NCBI GenBank assembly: GCA_030248195.1
Contig: JASAND010012762.1
Coordinates: 1 to 64,000 of the forward strand
DNA length: 64,000 nt
Direction: 5' to 3'
DNA from: Trissonchulus latispiculum
Lineage: Eukaryota; Nematoda; Enoplea; Enoplida; Ironidae
The position numbers and the translations under genes were made by a program. The notes below the pieces were generated by a model, which was not told the origin of the DNA, did not search any database, and saw nothing but the letters and a program-made list of their open reading frames with translations. Position 1 is the stretch's first letter. Every line of letters begins with the position of its first letter. Of the stretch, positions 1 through 11,796 are shown in pieces.

Positions 1-694
1 TGGCATTGAAAATTTGTCATTTTTGCAGAAATCAAATAATCCACGATTTCTTGGGATACGCAAGCCGTAAAATTAAACTAACGGTGTCGATTTGAATGTC
101 TCGTTCAGGCCGATAATCCACGGCATGATAATCTTCCAACTGCTATCCCGTGAGCAGCTATCATAAAAAATGTAGTTTTTGCGAAAACATGACCAAATTT
201 TTTCCAGCGATTGTGGAGCATTTATGATGCAAGCTAGAGGGTTGCCACTTACTAGACGTGTTTTACACAAAAATGCACAGGAACCCTTTTTTAGTTGCCT
301 CGATTGCTGCTTTCTAGTTAAAGTGGCCGCTTGCTAAAGTTGGGAAAGTAGGCAAAATCCAGGTTGCGCAAACATTTTAGCTAATTTCTTCATAACGAAT
401 AGTGATTTCATGATAATTTAAAAAAGGGTCCCCAGCTATTTGACAGTGGATCCGAATGATGTAGCCGATGCCTCACGAAAAAAATTTACTTTAGTCTGCA
501 AAAGATCTGGAAAATTAAAGTACATCGAAAATCCAGTAAAATTGTTTCCGAAAACTGAAGTTTGTTTCATTGCATTCATTAGAAAGAGAAAATGTTAAGC
601 AGCATTTTGATATAAAAATGGCTTCTTTTCTCCAAGTAATGAATGAGTGATAAGGGTTCAAAGTTGATGTCTCCAAAAGGAATCACCACCTTAA
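1..694 (+). mobile_element. TTAA-flanked ~0.98-kb DNA element, copy A (cut by window edge)
   Basis: The right end reads GGAATCACCACC followed by TTAA at 691-694, matching the right ends of the copies at 13016-13995 and 27381-28371. Internal sequence (for example the block around 10-60 and 200-330) is clearly homologous to those copies but more diverged. The left end lies outside the window. TTAA targets are typical of piggyBac-type transposases (established), but no transposase is present, so this is a non-autonomous copy at best. Confidence 0.8.
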
Positions 695-1058
695 ACCTTC
701 TTAAGCACTTCTTTAATCCAAAATACTTTCCTGTGAACTTGTGCCTATAAGAAGTTCCTCACAAGTTACTGCACCTATTTTGTAACATCCATTGAAAGCA
801 ACGTCATGTTGTAGTCCCACAGTAGCGCACCACATTTACAGTACATCTCTAAAAACCCTTTTTAGACACAAAATAAACATTCTTTGGTCACAAAAGGCAA
901 AAGCTCGCCCGTTACGTTTTGACTAGTGTGCAGAAAAACACGTCCTGCATAGTTTCTTAGTCGAATTAGGCGCACAATATCAGGTAAACTGATTTCGCAA
1001 AAAGGATCAGCATCAAAAGTACCACTTTCTTATAGCTCGCGTATCGTTTAATACCTAC

Positions 1059-4000
1059 CTGATGCAGTGCAGAGCCCATTACCGGTACCAAAAATCCCTG
1101 ATAGATATAATCCAGTAGCTGATCCTGAACATAGATATGGGCAACCTAAAGATAAACCAAAAAACAAAAATCTCCTTCACAACTTCGAGTCTCCACCACC
1201 CCCCACCCCAGGCCAATGCTAGCTTTCATTTGACATGAATGAGAATCACATTTTTTAATGACACAGTAGTTTATGGGGGACAAATTCTCAAAGCACTCAA
1301 CAGCAACAGGAACCACTCAAAAAAGCATAAAAACTAACCTGAATAACGGCATTGCAAAATTCCAGGGCAGAATGAAAGGCCTGCAGTTCCGAACTGCACT
1401 CAATGTCCTCCTGGGTGAAACCGTGCCAGTCATCCGAGGCCCCGGGGATCTTTCGAGGCAGCATGGAGTAGAGACCGCTTAGACCAGTGGCCAGCACCTG
1501 TAAATAATACACTAATTGCATAAATAACAAATGATGCAAACAAACAAACAAACATTAGCAGTTAGCACTTCAAAGAAACTTCACTTCGGGGGCGATGGAA
1601 CCGCCCTCGTGGGAAATTTGATGGACATGGACCCATCCAATGGAAATCACCACAGGCGTCCCCTGGCATCCGCCTGGTCAACGGCGCTAAATGGGTTCCA
1701 TTTCTGCGGGGCATGGCTGATCATTCCTTCTGTCTTTATCTTCAGTCATGTCGGAGTTGGATACCTCCTGTCCTTAAATTATGCTGCCGAGCGGGTGGAT
1801 GCTGTTATAGCCCTATTCCGGGCTTCCTTTGTGGCCAGCCTTGCGAAGACGTGTGCTGAGCTTGGAGATGGAGGCTCCCCATATGCATAAACCGATTGCC
1901 GCCAAGAATAATAATAAAAAGAAACTTCACTTGCAGTGCTAGCGTTATATCCCCCCCTGCCAACTGACAACTTTGAATGTTACCGTTTTGGACTAAAATA
2001 ATTATTCAAAAATAAGCTTGTATGTACAGCTAGATAAATAATATAGATAAAAACTTAACACATTGGCCCACATTTTACTACGAATAAAAGTACACAATAG
2101 GAGCAGTCCCAAAAGTTTAAAGAATCTTGCCCGATCTGAAGGTGCTGACCATATTTCCTTTACGTCAGAAAACAGTAATACAAACAAACGGGGCTTATTC
2201 TACTGGGGGGGGGCGGGGGCCCCCCATAAACACCCTCCCCCCCCCAAAAAAGTGGGTGCCCCTTTTGGTACCAACTTTTGCCCTGAAGAAATCGCTCAGA
2301 AGGCCAAATTATCAAAAACTTTCCGGCTTCGCCGGAGATTTTTAGTCGATTTATGCCTATTTAAACACTAAATCCGATTATTTTTGGCGATTGCTAAAAA
2401 TAGCGCAATTTTTAGCATGTTTCTAGAAAAATTTTGAAAAATTCCCCCCCAAAATTACTCGCCCCCCGAGGGCACCCCCCCCCCAAGAAAAAAATCCCTA
2501 GAATAAGCCCAGACAAATAATAAAGGAAAACAATAATCACAACAAAAACAAAAGCACAAACCGGACAAAAATTGGAATGTTCCGAGACGAACAGAGCAAC
2601 CGAGTCAACCTTTCGAGAGACGGCCAAAATCAGCAGGAGAGCATCTCGGGCCAACTGACCCACACTCCCATCCCGATAGAGATAGGGAATTAGAAGGGTG
2701 AAGACGGAAAATTTCGGCGGACCATCCTCCGTGGCATAGCTGAAAAAGAATTCCAGAAGGCTGCTGTCAGAGCTGAGACTGACACAGATCTGATTGAGCA
2801 GGAGGACAAGGCGACGTTCCACTTCGGCCTAAAAAACACAACAAACAAGCAAATAAATAAATAAATAAAGGATAGATGAAAATACGACAGTTGCGACAGG
2901 ACTGAGAGTCCTGCTGTTAGTTCCTAGGATATTCTTTCACGGACTCGCTCGTTTGTTTAGGGCGCGGAGATAAGCTAAGCAAGTGGCGGAACTTGATCCA
3001 CTTGCAGCGCAAGCGCGAGTACTCGCGTTGCAAGTGCGAGTAGAAGGAAAATTTACCATAATTTTTCAAAAAATAGTAACTCTTTCACCATTGCATAAAA
3101 TGTATTGAAATTTTTGCAAAATGTGCAGAACAGTTCAAAACAGTTAATTCCTAAATTTTATTAAAAACAAACTAAAATTAGGAAAGATGTTCCAATTTTT
3201 TGAAAATCGTCTAGTAGAAATCTACTAGACGACTTTACTCGCACTTGCAAGTTGCAAGCGAGTGTTCCAGCAAGCTTTATGAAACACTTACTTGCTGCTT
3301 GTGTACACATACTTGTGTACGGATTCCGCACTTGATACTTTATGAAACACTTGCAACTTGCGATTCCGCAACTTACAAACTTTTATAAAATTGGCCCCTG
3401 GTCGTGGGGGTTCCACTCCCCCGCAAACCCAGTATTTCCCACCAAACCCGCCTCCCTAGCCCTCACTTTTTCAAGTTGGAAAGACTGTAAGCACAACAAG
3501 AACCTTATTTAATATTACTCTTTCCTTATTATGGTGGCGTAAATACAACGATGCCCAAACATTCCTTTGCATTTGTAAATAATTTTGTCTTTCTCTAACT
3601 TCCTTTTTTAGTGAATACATTTCCATCTATAAATAAGTGTTGTGTTCACCTGTGGAGTCTGTGAGGCCACATCCAACAGCCGGAGCATGGGATAGAGGAT
3701 GGGCTTATGGACCAGCAGGGATCGATGGGATTGGGAAACGAGGCACTCAAACAGTTTCAGGAGGTTCAGTTTACAACTGTTCAGGATGGCCAAGTCGCCA
3801 ATGGACAGAATCCAGTCCAGCGTCTTGTCCAACAGCTCCTCTGTAAAGATGAAGTCTAGGATGGGTCCAATTCCGTGCTGCGACTCCTGACTGCCGGAAT
3901 TGACCTAAAGTATGGAAATTTACACACTAAAAATTAAGCTTTGACCCAAAACAGTGTAGAAAGCGAAACTTTTTGCAATATCTCAAGCGTTTCAAGATAA

Positions 4001-5871
4001 AGTATATATATATATATATATATATATATTTTCTGAACCCGCATGACGAGACATCATACCGGTATATATAGCTTTCGCCTAAGCGGCTTATCAAAATTTA
4101 AAAGTTGACGTTTCGAAAAAATACCACTTCCTGACCCACAACTACTAGGAAGTGGAAGTAGCGAAAACAGGTATAACATATAACTATGTAGATTTTGGCT
4201 AGTTTAGACTAATTCAAGCAAATTAAAGGTAGTTACATCAAAACCAAGCAAAATCCAGCAGAAACAAGGGAAATCAAAAAACCATTAATGGCAAAATACT
4301 TGATAGTCATGAAGAAATCGTGGGGCAGCCCGGCTAAAGAGGCGACAAAATCTAACGACCAAATTCAGCTGCATTCGCACTAAATTTATACTTGCTGCTA
4401 TCGTATTAGTTATATACTCAAAAATTGACAACTTAGAGGGCAATTCTGGGGAGAAGTATTTTTAGGAAACTGTAAAATGAGAGAGAGGGGCATACCGCAA
4501 CTCAGTCGGAATTTATGAGGAGGGGGAACCTCGAATGGGGTAGGTCACCAAATTGGGAGGGGACCACCTCCCCCAATAAGCCAGTAAGATGAGTGCGGAT
4601 ATTCGTATCATTCTCATCCCCACCAACCTCCTGTTTATATATAACACATAAGCACTAAGCAGTACGTATATTGAAAGCAAACGATCGTACCTCATTCAAC
4701 AAGAGTAACACACACTGGTCCATATGGGAGAAGATGGTGACCACGTTATCAGGAAAGACCGGCTGACCCAATTGAAGTCCTTGCATTTCATTCCAAGCCT
4801 AAAGTTGACTTACAGTTACGGCTACGTTAAGTTAATTGTATACTTCCAGTTTAGTTACTTTGGTTTCCATAATGTACACGATGCTAATGTATATATGTTT
4901 CTTTTCTTTCAACCGAAGTTTTGTGTCACCTGAAACACACCAGTAACTCGGCAGTCTCACCATAGGACAACTAACGGGGGGTAATCTTAAAAACGCCAAG
5001 CATTTAGGTGAGTTAAATATTCTAGAATTTTAAAACAATTGCGCGACCTCTTGCTTACCCATACTAGACATCGATACTACTAAAAGTAAGGTTTGGCAAA
5101 TTCGAAATACCTTCATAGAATAAGACACTTTGCTCTCAAAGCGTAATGAAATCGGCATTCATACGCCGTTTCAAAAATCACGTCAACTACGTGTATATAT
5201 ATATATATACAATACTAAGAGGATGACCGCGAGTAAACACTTTCACTAGGGTGAAATGAAGGTGGTGTGACGACACAAGTAACGAAATTTTGTTAGTTAC
5301 ACATACTTTATAGCTACCCATTTTCCTTCAGCTCAATTTTCTTTTTAAATAGGCTTATCCTACTGGGGGGGGGCGCCCCCCCCACAAACACTCTTTCCCC
5401 CAAAAAATCGCCACCCCCCCCCAAGAAAAGTGGGTGCCGTCCCCCTTTTGGTGCCAACTTTTGCCCTGAAAAGATCGCTCAGAAGTAACAAATTTTTAAA
5501 AATTTTCGGGCTTCGCCGTAGATTTTCAGTCGATTTTTGCCTAATTAAGCATTAAATCAGCTTATTTTCTGGCGATTACTACGTACGAAAACAGCGCAAT
5601 TTTTAGCATGTTTTTAGAAAAATTTTCACCCCCCCAACCCAAATATGACTCGCCCCCCGAGGGCCCCCAAGAAAAATTCCCTAGAATAAGCCCAGTTTTA
5701 AGGACAAACTGTTTAGAAATATAATTTATATAAAGGCATAGCAAGAAAAAGAACGAGGAACGGAACCTGAGCCCAATGAGAACGAAAGACATCCTGAGAA
5801 GCGTTTGGATCAGCCTCCGGCCAGTCAGGTGTCCTTCGACCAGGACTTCGACGCTTCAACCACTCTATCAT
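1059..5871 (-). CDS. FHIP1: FHIP1 (FAM160A)-like FHF-complex subunit, N-terminal half, six exons
   Basis: Exons on the minus strand are 5871-5767, 4798-4691, 3904-3650, 2828-2562, 1497-1339 and 1145-1059. All are phase 0 with GT-AG borders, giving 327 codons and continuing left of the window. Recognition rests on family-typical blocks: VFRSHWAQ-like 'DVFRSHWAQ' in exon 1, 'LLLNQICVS' and 'GQLARDALLLI' in exon 4, 'NFCP|VLATGLSGLYS' across the exon 4/5 junction, 'LEFCNAVIQ' in exon 5 and 'YIYQGFLVPV' in exon 6. In animals FHIP proteins join FTS and Hook adaptors to link dynein to early endosomes (established). The ATG at 5871 is chosen because the Met-x-x-Trp-Leu start resembles known FHIP1 N termini. 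The frame is also open a little upstream, so a further 5' exon is possible. Introns carry a TTATTCTA MITE (introns 1 and 4) and a short retroposed sequence (intron 4). Confidence 0.9.
1587..1917 (+). mobile_element. Short retroposed element in FHIP1 intron 4
   Basis: A 331-bp block ends in an AAT-rich tail (AATAATAATAAAA) and is flanked by the same 15 bases, AAAGAAACTTCACTT, at 1572-1586 and 1918-1932. That is the signature of target-primed reverse transcription: a SINE or a 5'-truncated LINE 3' end. The plus-strand frame is open across most of it, but I recognise no domain, so I do not call a gene. It lies in the FHIP1 intron between 1498 and 2561. Confidence 0.6.
2191..2510. mobile_element. 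MITE, GGGCTTATTCTA family, copy 1
   Basis: Ends are inverted: GGGCTTATTCTA at the left and TAGAATAAGCCC at the right, each followed inward by a long G or C run. The core (around 2290-2440) aligns with copy 2 at 5352-5693, including the words GGCTTCGCCG and AGCGCAATTTTTAGCATG. No coding capacity. It lies in an FHIP1 intron. Confidence 0.7.
2960..3400. repeat. Inverted/iterated CACTTGCAA-rich segment in FHIP1 intron 3
   Basis: The words CACTTGCA, GCAAGTG and CTTGCAA recur in both orientations. One clear inverted pair is CTCGCGTTGCAAGTGCGAGT near 3024 against ACTCGCACTTGCAAG near 3237, and TTATGAAACACTT occurs twice (about 3279 and 3341). It looks like a small foldback-type repeat without definable termini. 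Confidence 0.4.
4003..4029. repeat. (TA)n microsatellite
   Basis: Uninterrupted alternating TA run in the FHIP1 intron between 3905 and 4690. The rest of that intron shows nothing I recognise. Confidence 0.95.
5352..5693. mobile_element. MITE, GGGCTTATTCTA family, copy 2
   Basis: Left end AGGCTTATCCTA and right end TAGAATAAGCCC, with G and C runs just inside both ends and the same core as copy 1. It sits in FHIP1 intron 1 immediately upstream of exon 1. Confidence 0.7.
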
Positions 5872-5941
5872 CCTCACAATTAATATGTATACAGTCCACT
5901 AGTCATGCATTCTGCAACACAAAACTACACATATCTGTAGT

Positions 5942-6380
5942 CATAGGTGTACCAGGCTACAGTTTACCCCCTGTGAGACCCCCCCACGGAGCGGCCAGAC
6001 ACCCCACCCTCCATACCCGACCTCGACTACTCCCCGCCCCCAAACCGAGCTCAGACCCCCCTCCCCCCTAAAATGGGGTCCAAACAAGAGAAAAAATGCT
6101 AAATTTTTGCAATCATTTTTGCAATTTTTCAAACACTTTCTGAAAAAATTGTTTAGAATCAGTTAAAAACGGTAAAAACTAGGTTTGAAAACGCAATACG
6201 AGTGGTTTTTTATTAGATTTATGCCGAAAATAGTCGATTTTATGTCCAAAAAGGGCCATTTTTAGCTGAAAAAATTTGGGCACAGTTTTTTTGAAAATTT
6301 CCGATTTTTGAGACCCCCCCAATCCAAATTTGGACTTTTTACTCCCCCCCCAACCCAAACAGGTGGTATATACACCTATG
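5942..6380. mobile_element. hAT-like MITE, CATAGGTGTA family
   Basis: The 10-bp termini CATAGGTGTA and TACACCTATG are perfect inverted repeats. The 8-bp flank TCTGTAGT is present on both sides (5934-5941 and 6381-6388). An 8-bp duplication plus CA..TG termini fits hAT superfamily non-autonomous elements (inference). The interior holds C runs and no gene. Confidence 0.8.
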
Positions 6381-6523
6381 TCTGTAGTGGGAGTAAAGGC
6401 ACGTGAGCCGACCACTGGACACAAAGCGTTGACCTGGAGATAACTACAGAAACGTTCAAAATCACCCAGTAATTCATGAAATTCAAAAAAACTCACACAG
6501 AAACTTTTCAAAATAATAAAAGA

Positions 6524-7632
6524 TATAGTCAAGCGGGAAAAAACCCACTTTTTTTTCTTGGACTAGAACTTTCGACTGGTTTGGGTTAGCACGACTTTGA
6601 TACTATATTTAATTAGGGTTTGCCCTAAGCTTTCGAATGAGTATAGTTTGTCTCTCTAGACCCTGACCCTGCCGTTATGGAGAAATTAAAGTTTTCCGTG
6701 TCGGGAAAAAAACCCAATGCGGGGAAAAAACCCATCGGCGGGAAAAAACCCCACCCGGATTTTTTGCTGGAAGCGTGCCAGAACAATTTTGACGGTGCCA
6801 TTCGAAAGAGCGGGTTGTTTTAGTAGGTCTACATCGAAAAATACAAACATTTTTGAAAAATTTCAAAAAAAATTGAATTTTGAAAATTTTGTATGTTTAA
6901 CACGTAAACATAGGCAAATTTTGGAAATTTTTTAAAAGTGTTTATTTTTGGCAGTTTCAGCATCCTATCGTGTAGAAAACGTGTTTTTCCTGCGTTTAGA
7001 GCAAAACTAGACCCATTTTAAGACAAAAATAAGCATTTTTGGCCAAAATTGAAATTTTGGCTTGAAATGGCACCATGACCGATTTAGACCCCCTGGACCA
7101 CCCATAACAGAACGAACCCGGGTAAAACCTATACCAATTTAATCTATAGGCTCTATTAAACAAATGTATGTATTAGTTTGACCTTTCCTGCTAACGGTTA
7201 GAAAAATATTCAATTTTGAAAAGTGGGTTTTTTTCCCGCCCCGCCGATGGGTTTTTTCCCCGCCAACTCTAGGTCACCCCCAGGTCGCACCGGAGGGGTT
7301 AGAGCAGTGTGGCGTATATCATCATGAAGCCCAACAGATGCCCTACACATACATACAATCCGCTTTGGTCTAGGTCTTGCCAGTAGTTCAGGGTGGCCAG
7401 CCAAAGTTTGCCAAATTTCGGCACTTGGACGGACCAAAATTTTCGAAAATTTCAAAGTCCCAAAAAATTTGCAGGGAAGCAGTGGGAACAATAATAATGC
7501 AGCCGCTAGGGTTATTTTTGACGCTCTTCAAGATAGGCTATTAAAATCCTATATAGCTCATACCGGTAAGCCCACACTGGAGGTGGGTTTTTTCCCCGCA
7601 TATTAAAATGGGTTTTCCCCCGATTGACTATA
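6524..7632. mobile_element. TATAGTCAA-family DNA element, copy I (GGGAAAAAACCC subtype)
   Basis: The ends are TATAGTCAAGCGGGAAAAAA at the left and, inverted, CCCCCGATTGACTATA at the right. Inside are further copies of a 12-mer close to GGGAAAAAACCC: three at 6703-6756 in forward orientation, two at 7226-7262 inverted, and one each beside the termini. No ORF resembling a transposase is present. Confidence 0.65.
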
Positions 7633-7971
7633 AGTTTTCTAGGCATTTTTGGTTTCGGGGGTGAAGGCCCAAATACTATGGGGGGGCGATTCTGGATGGG
7701 ACAACCATGGAAACCCGATTTCTGGGGGGCGAGAGGGTGGAGCCAGGGCGCCCCCTCCCCACCCCACTGTAGCAAAAAGCAATAACTCAGGGGGCCCTTC
7801 CTGCCAAGTTTTACTATTTTTATCCTACCTAAATTCAAAAATGTTTCCGACTTAGTTGGGTTTTTAACCAAATTTTTGCCATTTTAGCTTGAAAAACCTA
7901 AACATATATATATATATACCTACTCATTTTTAGCTAGTTTTTTTGCAAAAATTCGGGCTCGCAGAAAAAAA

Positions 7972-8060
7972 TAGGAGTACCAGGCTACAGTTTGCCCCCT
8001 GTGAGCAGTGGCGGATCCAGGGGGGGCCCCGGGCCCCCCCCTTTGCGATTTGGGCCCCCT
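7972..8060. mobile_element. Nested scrap: CATAGGTGT-family end cut by a hAT-type terminus
   Basis: ATAGGAGTACCAGGCTACAG at 7975 onward matches the left part of the element at 5942. The match stops at 8005, where CAGTGGCGGATCCAGGG begins. That second word is a widespread animal hAT MITE terminus. I could not place its right end. Confidence 0.5.
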
Positions 8061-8346
8061 CCTTTGACATTCCGGCCCCCCCTAGAAAAATTTTTCAGCT
8101 GTTTATATGCATATTTTGAGTGAAAATTAAGCATAATTTTAACAAATTTCACAATTTTTTAAAAAAATTTCGCCTTCGGCGCACTTATACCTCTGTGGTG
8201 CTTTATTACGTATATACGTAGTTCTGTGACAGAACTTCTGTCTCTTAAAGTGTCTTCTATTTTGTTTCCTTTCCTGTTTTGTAAGTATACGTATATATAT
8301 AATTGTACTCAACTCCTTCATTTTATCTTATGACTATATATATACC

Positions 8347-8725
8347 CAGGCCCGCCCCCAGGGGTGGTTCAAGGGGTCTAGACCACCCTTTGGGATGACA
8401 AAATAGAAAATTTTTGCTACTTTTATAGCAAAAACAGCTATTTTTTAAAAATTAAGATTTAAATTATAATAATTTTAAATTATAATTTAAAAAGAAATAA
8501 AGATCCAATGTACGATTTTTGGGCAAAAATGAAAAATTCTTCAACTTCGGAGGGGCTCCCCGACGGGGACGAAACGAATATGCCCCCAATTTTTGGTGAG
8601 CAATGGGGGGGGGCAACTTCGAGCCTCCACCCCCATAAATTTTGGCCTAAAAATAAGCCAGAGACACCCAGTTGCGTTTTACCTTGGACCCCCCCCCCTT
8701 TTTCAAAATCCTGGGTGCGGGCCTG
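8347..8725. mobile_element. hAT-like MITE with CAGGCCCGC termini
   Basis: Inverted ends CAGGCCCGCCCCCAGG and CCTGGGTGCGGGCCTG enclose 379 bp with G/C runs and AT-rich core. Flanks are TATATA-rich on both sides, so a target duplication cannot be proven. Confidence 0.6.
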
Positions 8726-8729
8726 TATA

Positions 8730-10357
8730 TATAGTCAATCGGAAAAAACGCCATTTTTTCAAACTTCTGGACGTGTAGAACTCATTTTTTGGAATAATGG
8801 GAAAATTCTTGTAGTTTGAAGAATGGCAACAGCTACGGATTATTTTCATGTATATATTAATGACTTCTCCGCACTGTAGCAATAGAGAGTACTTTGTGAT
8901 TTATTTCCTGGGAAAAAAGCCAAAATCGGGGGGGAAAAGCCAGTCATCGGGAAAAAAGCCACTTTGGTCGAAGCATATCCTGAAGGCGTAGACCAATTCT
9001 GAGTGTTCCAACGTGTTCAGCGTCGCTTATTTACTCTAGATTTGTTGTTTACCGAGGCAAATTGCCTTCGTAAAGCATTTAATAGAACTTTTTAGTTTGC
9101 AGCATACACTGGCTAGGTTTCATCAAATATAACGTAAACATACAAATTTTTTAAAAACTTGCTAAAACGAAGGCTAACTACAAAATAGTGTTTTCCAATG
9201 AATTCGTAATGCTTGGCCAAATGTGCCCGTTTCAGGATGAAATGTGGAGTGTAGCGGTCAAAACGACTGACGTGGCATATTAGTCCAAAAGTTGCTCATT
9301 TCAGGGACTGTCCACCTAAAAACGGTATTGCTTTGTAAAACTTGAATTGCTGATTATTTTCATAATAGTTATCTATCATGCCAGATATCCAGAAAAACTG
9401 CTCACTATGGGTCTCGCAAGCGACTGGCTTTTTTCCCGATGGGTCAAAATCATAGGTGTAACGGAGATTTGGGGTGGGGGGGGCTCCCCCCAACTTTTTT
9501 TGGGGGCCCGCTCTGGAGACCCCCCAACCCCCCCCAGGACCCCCCAACCCTCCCCCAATGCCAAAAATCGCATTTTCAGCCGTTTCTAATGCCAATGAAC
9601 ATTCAACTATGAAGTGATTTTGACATTAGACATGGTTTTTAAACTCGAAAACTTGATTGCCAACATGTTTCCAAGTCCAAAATAAGGTCAATAATGAGTC
9701 AGAAAGTTCATAATACAGTTAAAAATGTGTATTCCTAGAATAATAGACACTTTAAGCCAAAAATTTGGACATTTTTGAAAATTTTTGCAAAATTTACTCT
9801 AAAAATACCCAATTTTTGGCCGTTTATCGCGCCTTCGGCGCGACTACCCCCCCGCCCCAGTTGGGGGGAGGGGGGGACGACCCCCCCCCCCAAAAGTTCT
9901 GGGGGGGGTGAAAAAATGGCTGGGGGGCTACCCCCCCAACGCCAACCCCCCTCCCCACCTTACACCTATGGACAAATTCATCAGGAAAAAAACGCCACAC
10001 CTGCCCAGAAACAACGTGACATTCTGAACTGTTTGCAATTGTATGAGGATAAAGCCAGACATGTTCTCTCTTGATTGCAATAGAAATTATTCAGATAGCG
10101 CTATTGACGCTAAAGTTATGAATTTTTGAAACATTACCGTTTTCCCGCCTTTTCAGGAACAAAATTTTCCAAAAAATGTCGACCCCGCCGGTGGCTATAG
10201 AGGAGCGCTAAAAAGCTAAAAATCGGCGTGTGGGCTTATATTGAGGTCGCCATTCTACACGCCAAATATTACTGCAATAGCTTCACCCGTTAGGCCACAG
10301 CAGTCGTGGCTTTTTTCCCGAAATTTTTACGTGGCTTTTTTTTCCCGATTGACTATA
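8730..10357. mobile_element. TATAGTCAA-family DNA element, copy II (GGGAAAAAAGCC subtype)
   Basis: The left end is TATAGTCAATCGGAAAAAAC and the right end, inverted, TTTCCCGATTGACTATA. Internal boxes read GGGAAAAAAGCC instead of the CCC form of copy I: three at about 8910-8962, one inverted at 9427, and two inverted at 10307-10350. It contains the complete CATAGGTGTA element at 9451-9970 as a nested insertion. Confidence 0.65.
9451..9970. mobile_element. CATAGGTGTA-family MITE nested in copy II
   Basis: Termini CATAGGTGTA and TACACCTATG. The flanks GTCAAAAT and GACAAATT agree at 6 of 8 positions. The interior is dominated by C and G runs. Confidence 0.75.
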
Positions 10358-10639
10358 CCGGCTTATATACGGGCATTTACTAATTTTGTTTTGCTTTCAT
10401 ATATATATATACGTATATGTATATATGTATATAAATGGGAAATGCAGGATAATTGGCAGTTTCTGAATGAAAGTGCTCTAGAATAAATTGTGCAAGTAAA
10501 AAATTCTGAAAAGCATCCAATTCCCGTTTTGGTTTTCCACTGATCGATTATATATATATATACAACTCAATAGCTCATCTCATCTTAAGTCTTAACCAAT
10601 CTTTTATTCTTTTCAAACATTTGAGTTGCTGAATTTTCT

Positions 10640-11340
10640 ACGATTTCAAAAATTCTTCAACTTCTGGGGGGTCCATTTTTGCACATTATCTTTCTTGCCC
10701 TTGTCACTTGTCCTCTTTATTGTCACCATTCCTTGTATATACTATTTTACTGCAAGTTTTTCATTTCGTAAGTTACTATATGTATATACATATATATCTC
10801 CATTTTATTTATTTTATCTTTTCAAAAGTTTGCAGGACTGATTTTTTTCCAATTTCAAAAAATTCTTCAACATCTGGGGGGCTCTGCCCATGGGGGGGGA
10901 ACCCCTCCCCCCAAATGGGAAAGTGCCGACCCCACCCTCGAAATTTTCGAGGCAGACCCCACCCCCAAATGGCCAAATCCCAGACCCCACCCACCCAAAT
11001 TTGCCAGAACCCACCCTCAAAATTTTGAAAATTTTGCCTCAAAATTAGTAAAAATTCGAAATTTTTTGGAAAAATTCGAAATTTTTGCAAAAAATCCAAG
11101 TTGTTTCGACCAAATGAGCAAAAATGAAGAAATATTGTTGATTTTTGGTTGGAAATAACGCTTTTTTAGCAAATTTGCGAATTTTTTCTAAATTTTTGAC
11201 CAAAAAATTTTTTACCCCCCCCCCCCAAATTCGATTTTTCCGGACCCCACCCCACCTCAAAACGGCTGACCCCACCTACCCTAATTTCGGCTACCCCCTC
11301 CCCCAACGTTTTCTCAAGGTACACCTATGCGGCCAGATGC
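10640..11340. repeat. Low-complexity G/C-run and AAAATTT repeat tract
   Basis: The phrase AAAATTCTTCAACTTCTGGG occurs near 10652 and, slightly changed, near 10855 and 8525. It is followed by tracts of CCCCACCC words alternating with AAATTTT. One CATAGGTGT-type right end (TACACCTATG, ending near 11332) lies here without a clear partner. The open frames through it are composition artefacts. Confidence 0.6.
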
Positions 11341-11361
11341 TCCCCCTCCCGCATCCACCGC

Positions 11362-11796
11362 CATAGGTGTGGCTGGCGAAAAAAGTGGGGGTGGGGGTTT
11401 GAAAAAAGTAGGGTGGGGGTTTGGCAAAAAAGGGGGAGGGGGGGGGGTCGCGAAAAAGTCGATTTGGGGGGAGGGGTAAGAAAAATTTTCGAGGGGGGGG
11501 GGTCGGCGAAAAATCGGTTTTTCGCTAAAAAACTGAAAATTTTTCTCAATTTTCAGCAATTTTTAGCGATTTTTAAGGTAATAAGGCGAATTTTCGCAAT
11601 TTTTCGCTAATTTTTTGAAAATTTTCGAATTTTTGGCTAAAAACTTGCAAAAATCCGGGTAGGGGGTTGAAAATTTTTAGGGGGGGGGTCGGTCGAAGGC
11701 CGATTTGGGGGAAGGGGTAGAAAAAATTTTTTAGGGAGGAGGGTCTGCGACCCCTCCATTTGGGGGAGGGGTCCCCCCCCCCCTAACACACCTATG
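11362..11796. mobile_element. CATAGGTGTA-family MITE with perfect 8-bp duplication
   Basis: Termini CATAGGTGT and ACACCTATG. TCCACCGC is present at both 11354-11361 and 11797-11804. The interior consists of GGGGG runs spaced by AAAATTTTTC words. Confidence 0.8.

Noticed and set aside
1531..1890. 119-codon plus-strand frame
   Set aside because: Lies within the retroposed insert; no recognised domain, so kept only as part of that element.
10809..11610. Overlapping Pro- or Gly-rich frames on both strands
   Set aside because: Products of C-run and AAATTTT composition; no start context, motif or homologous logic.
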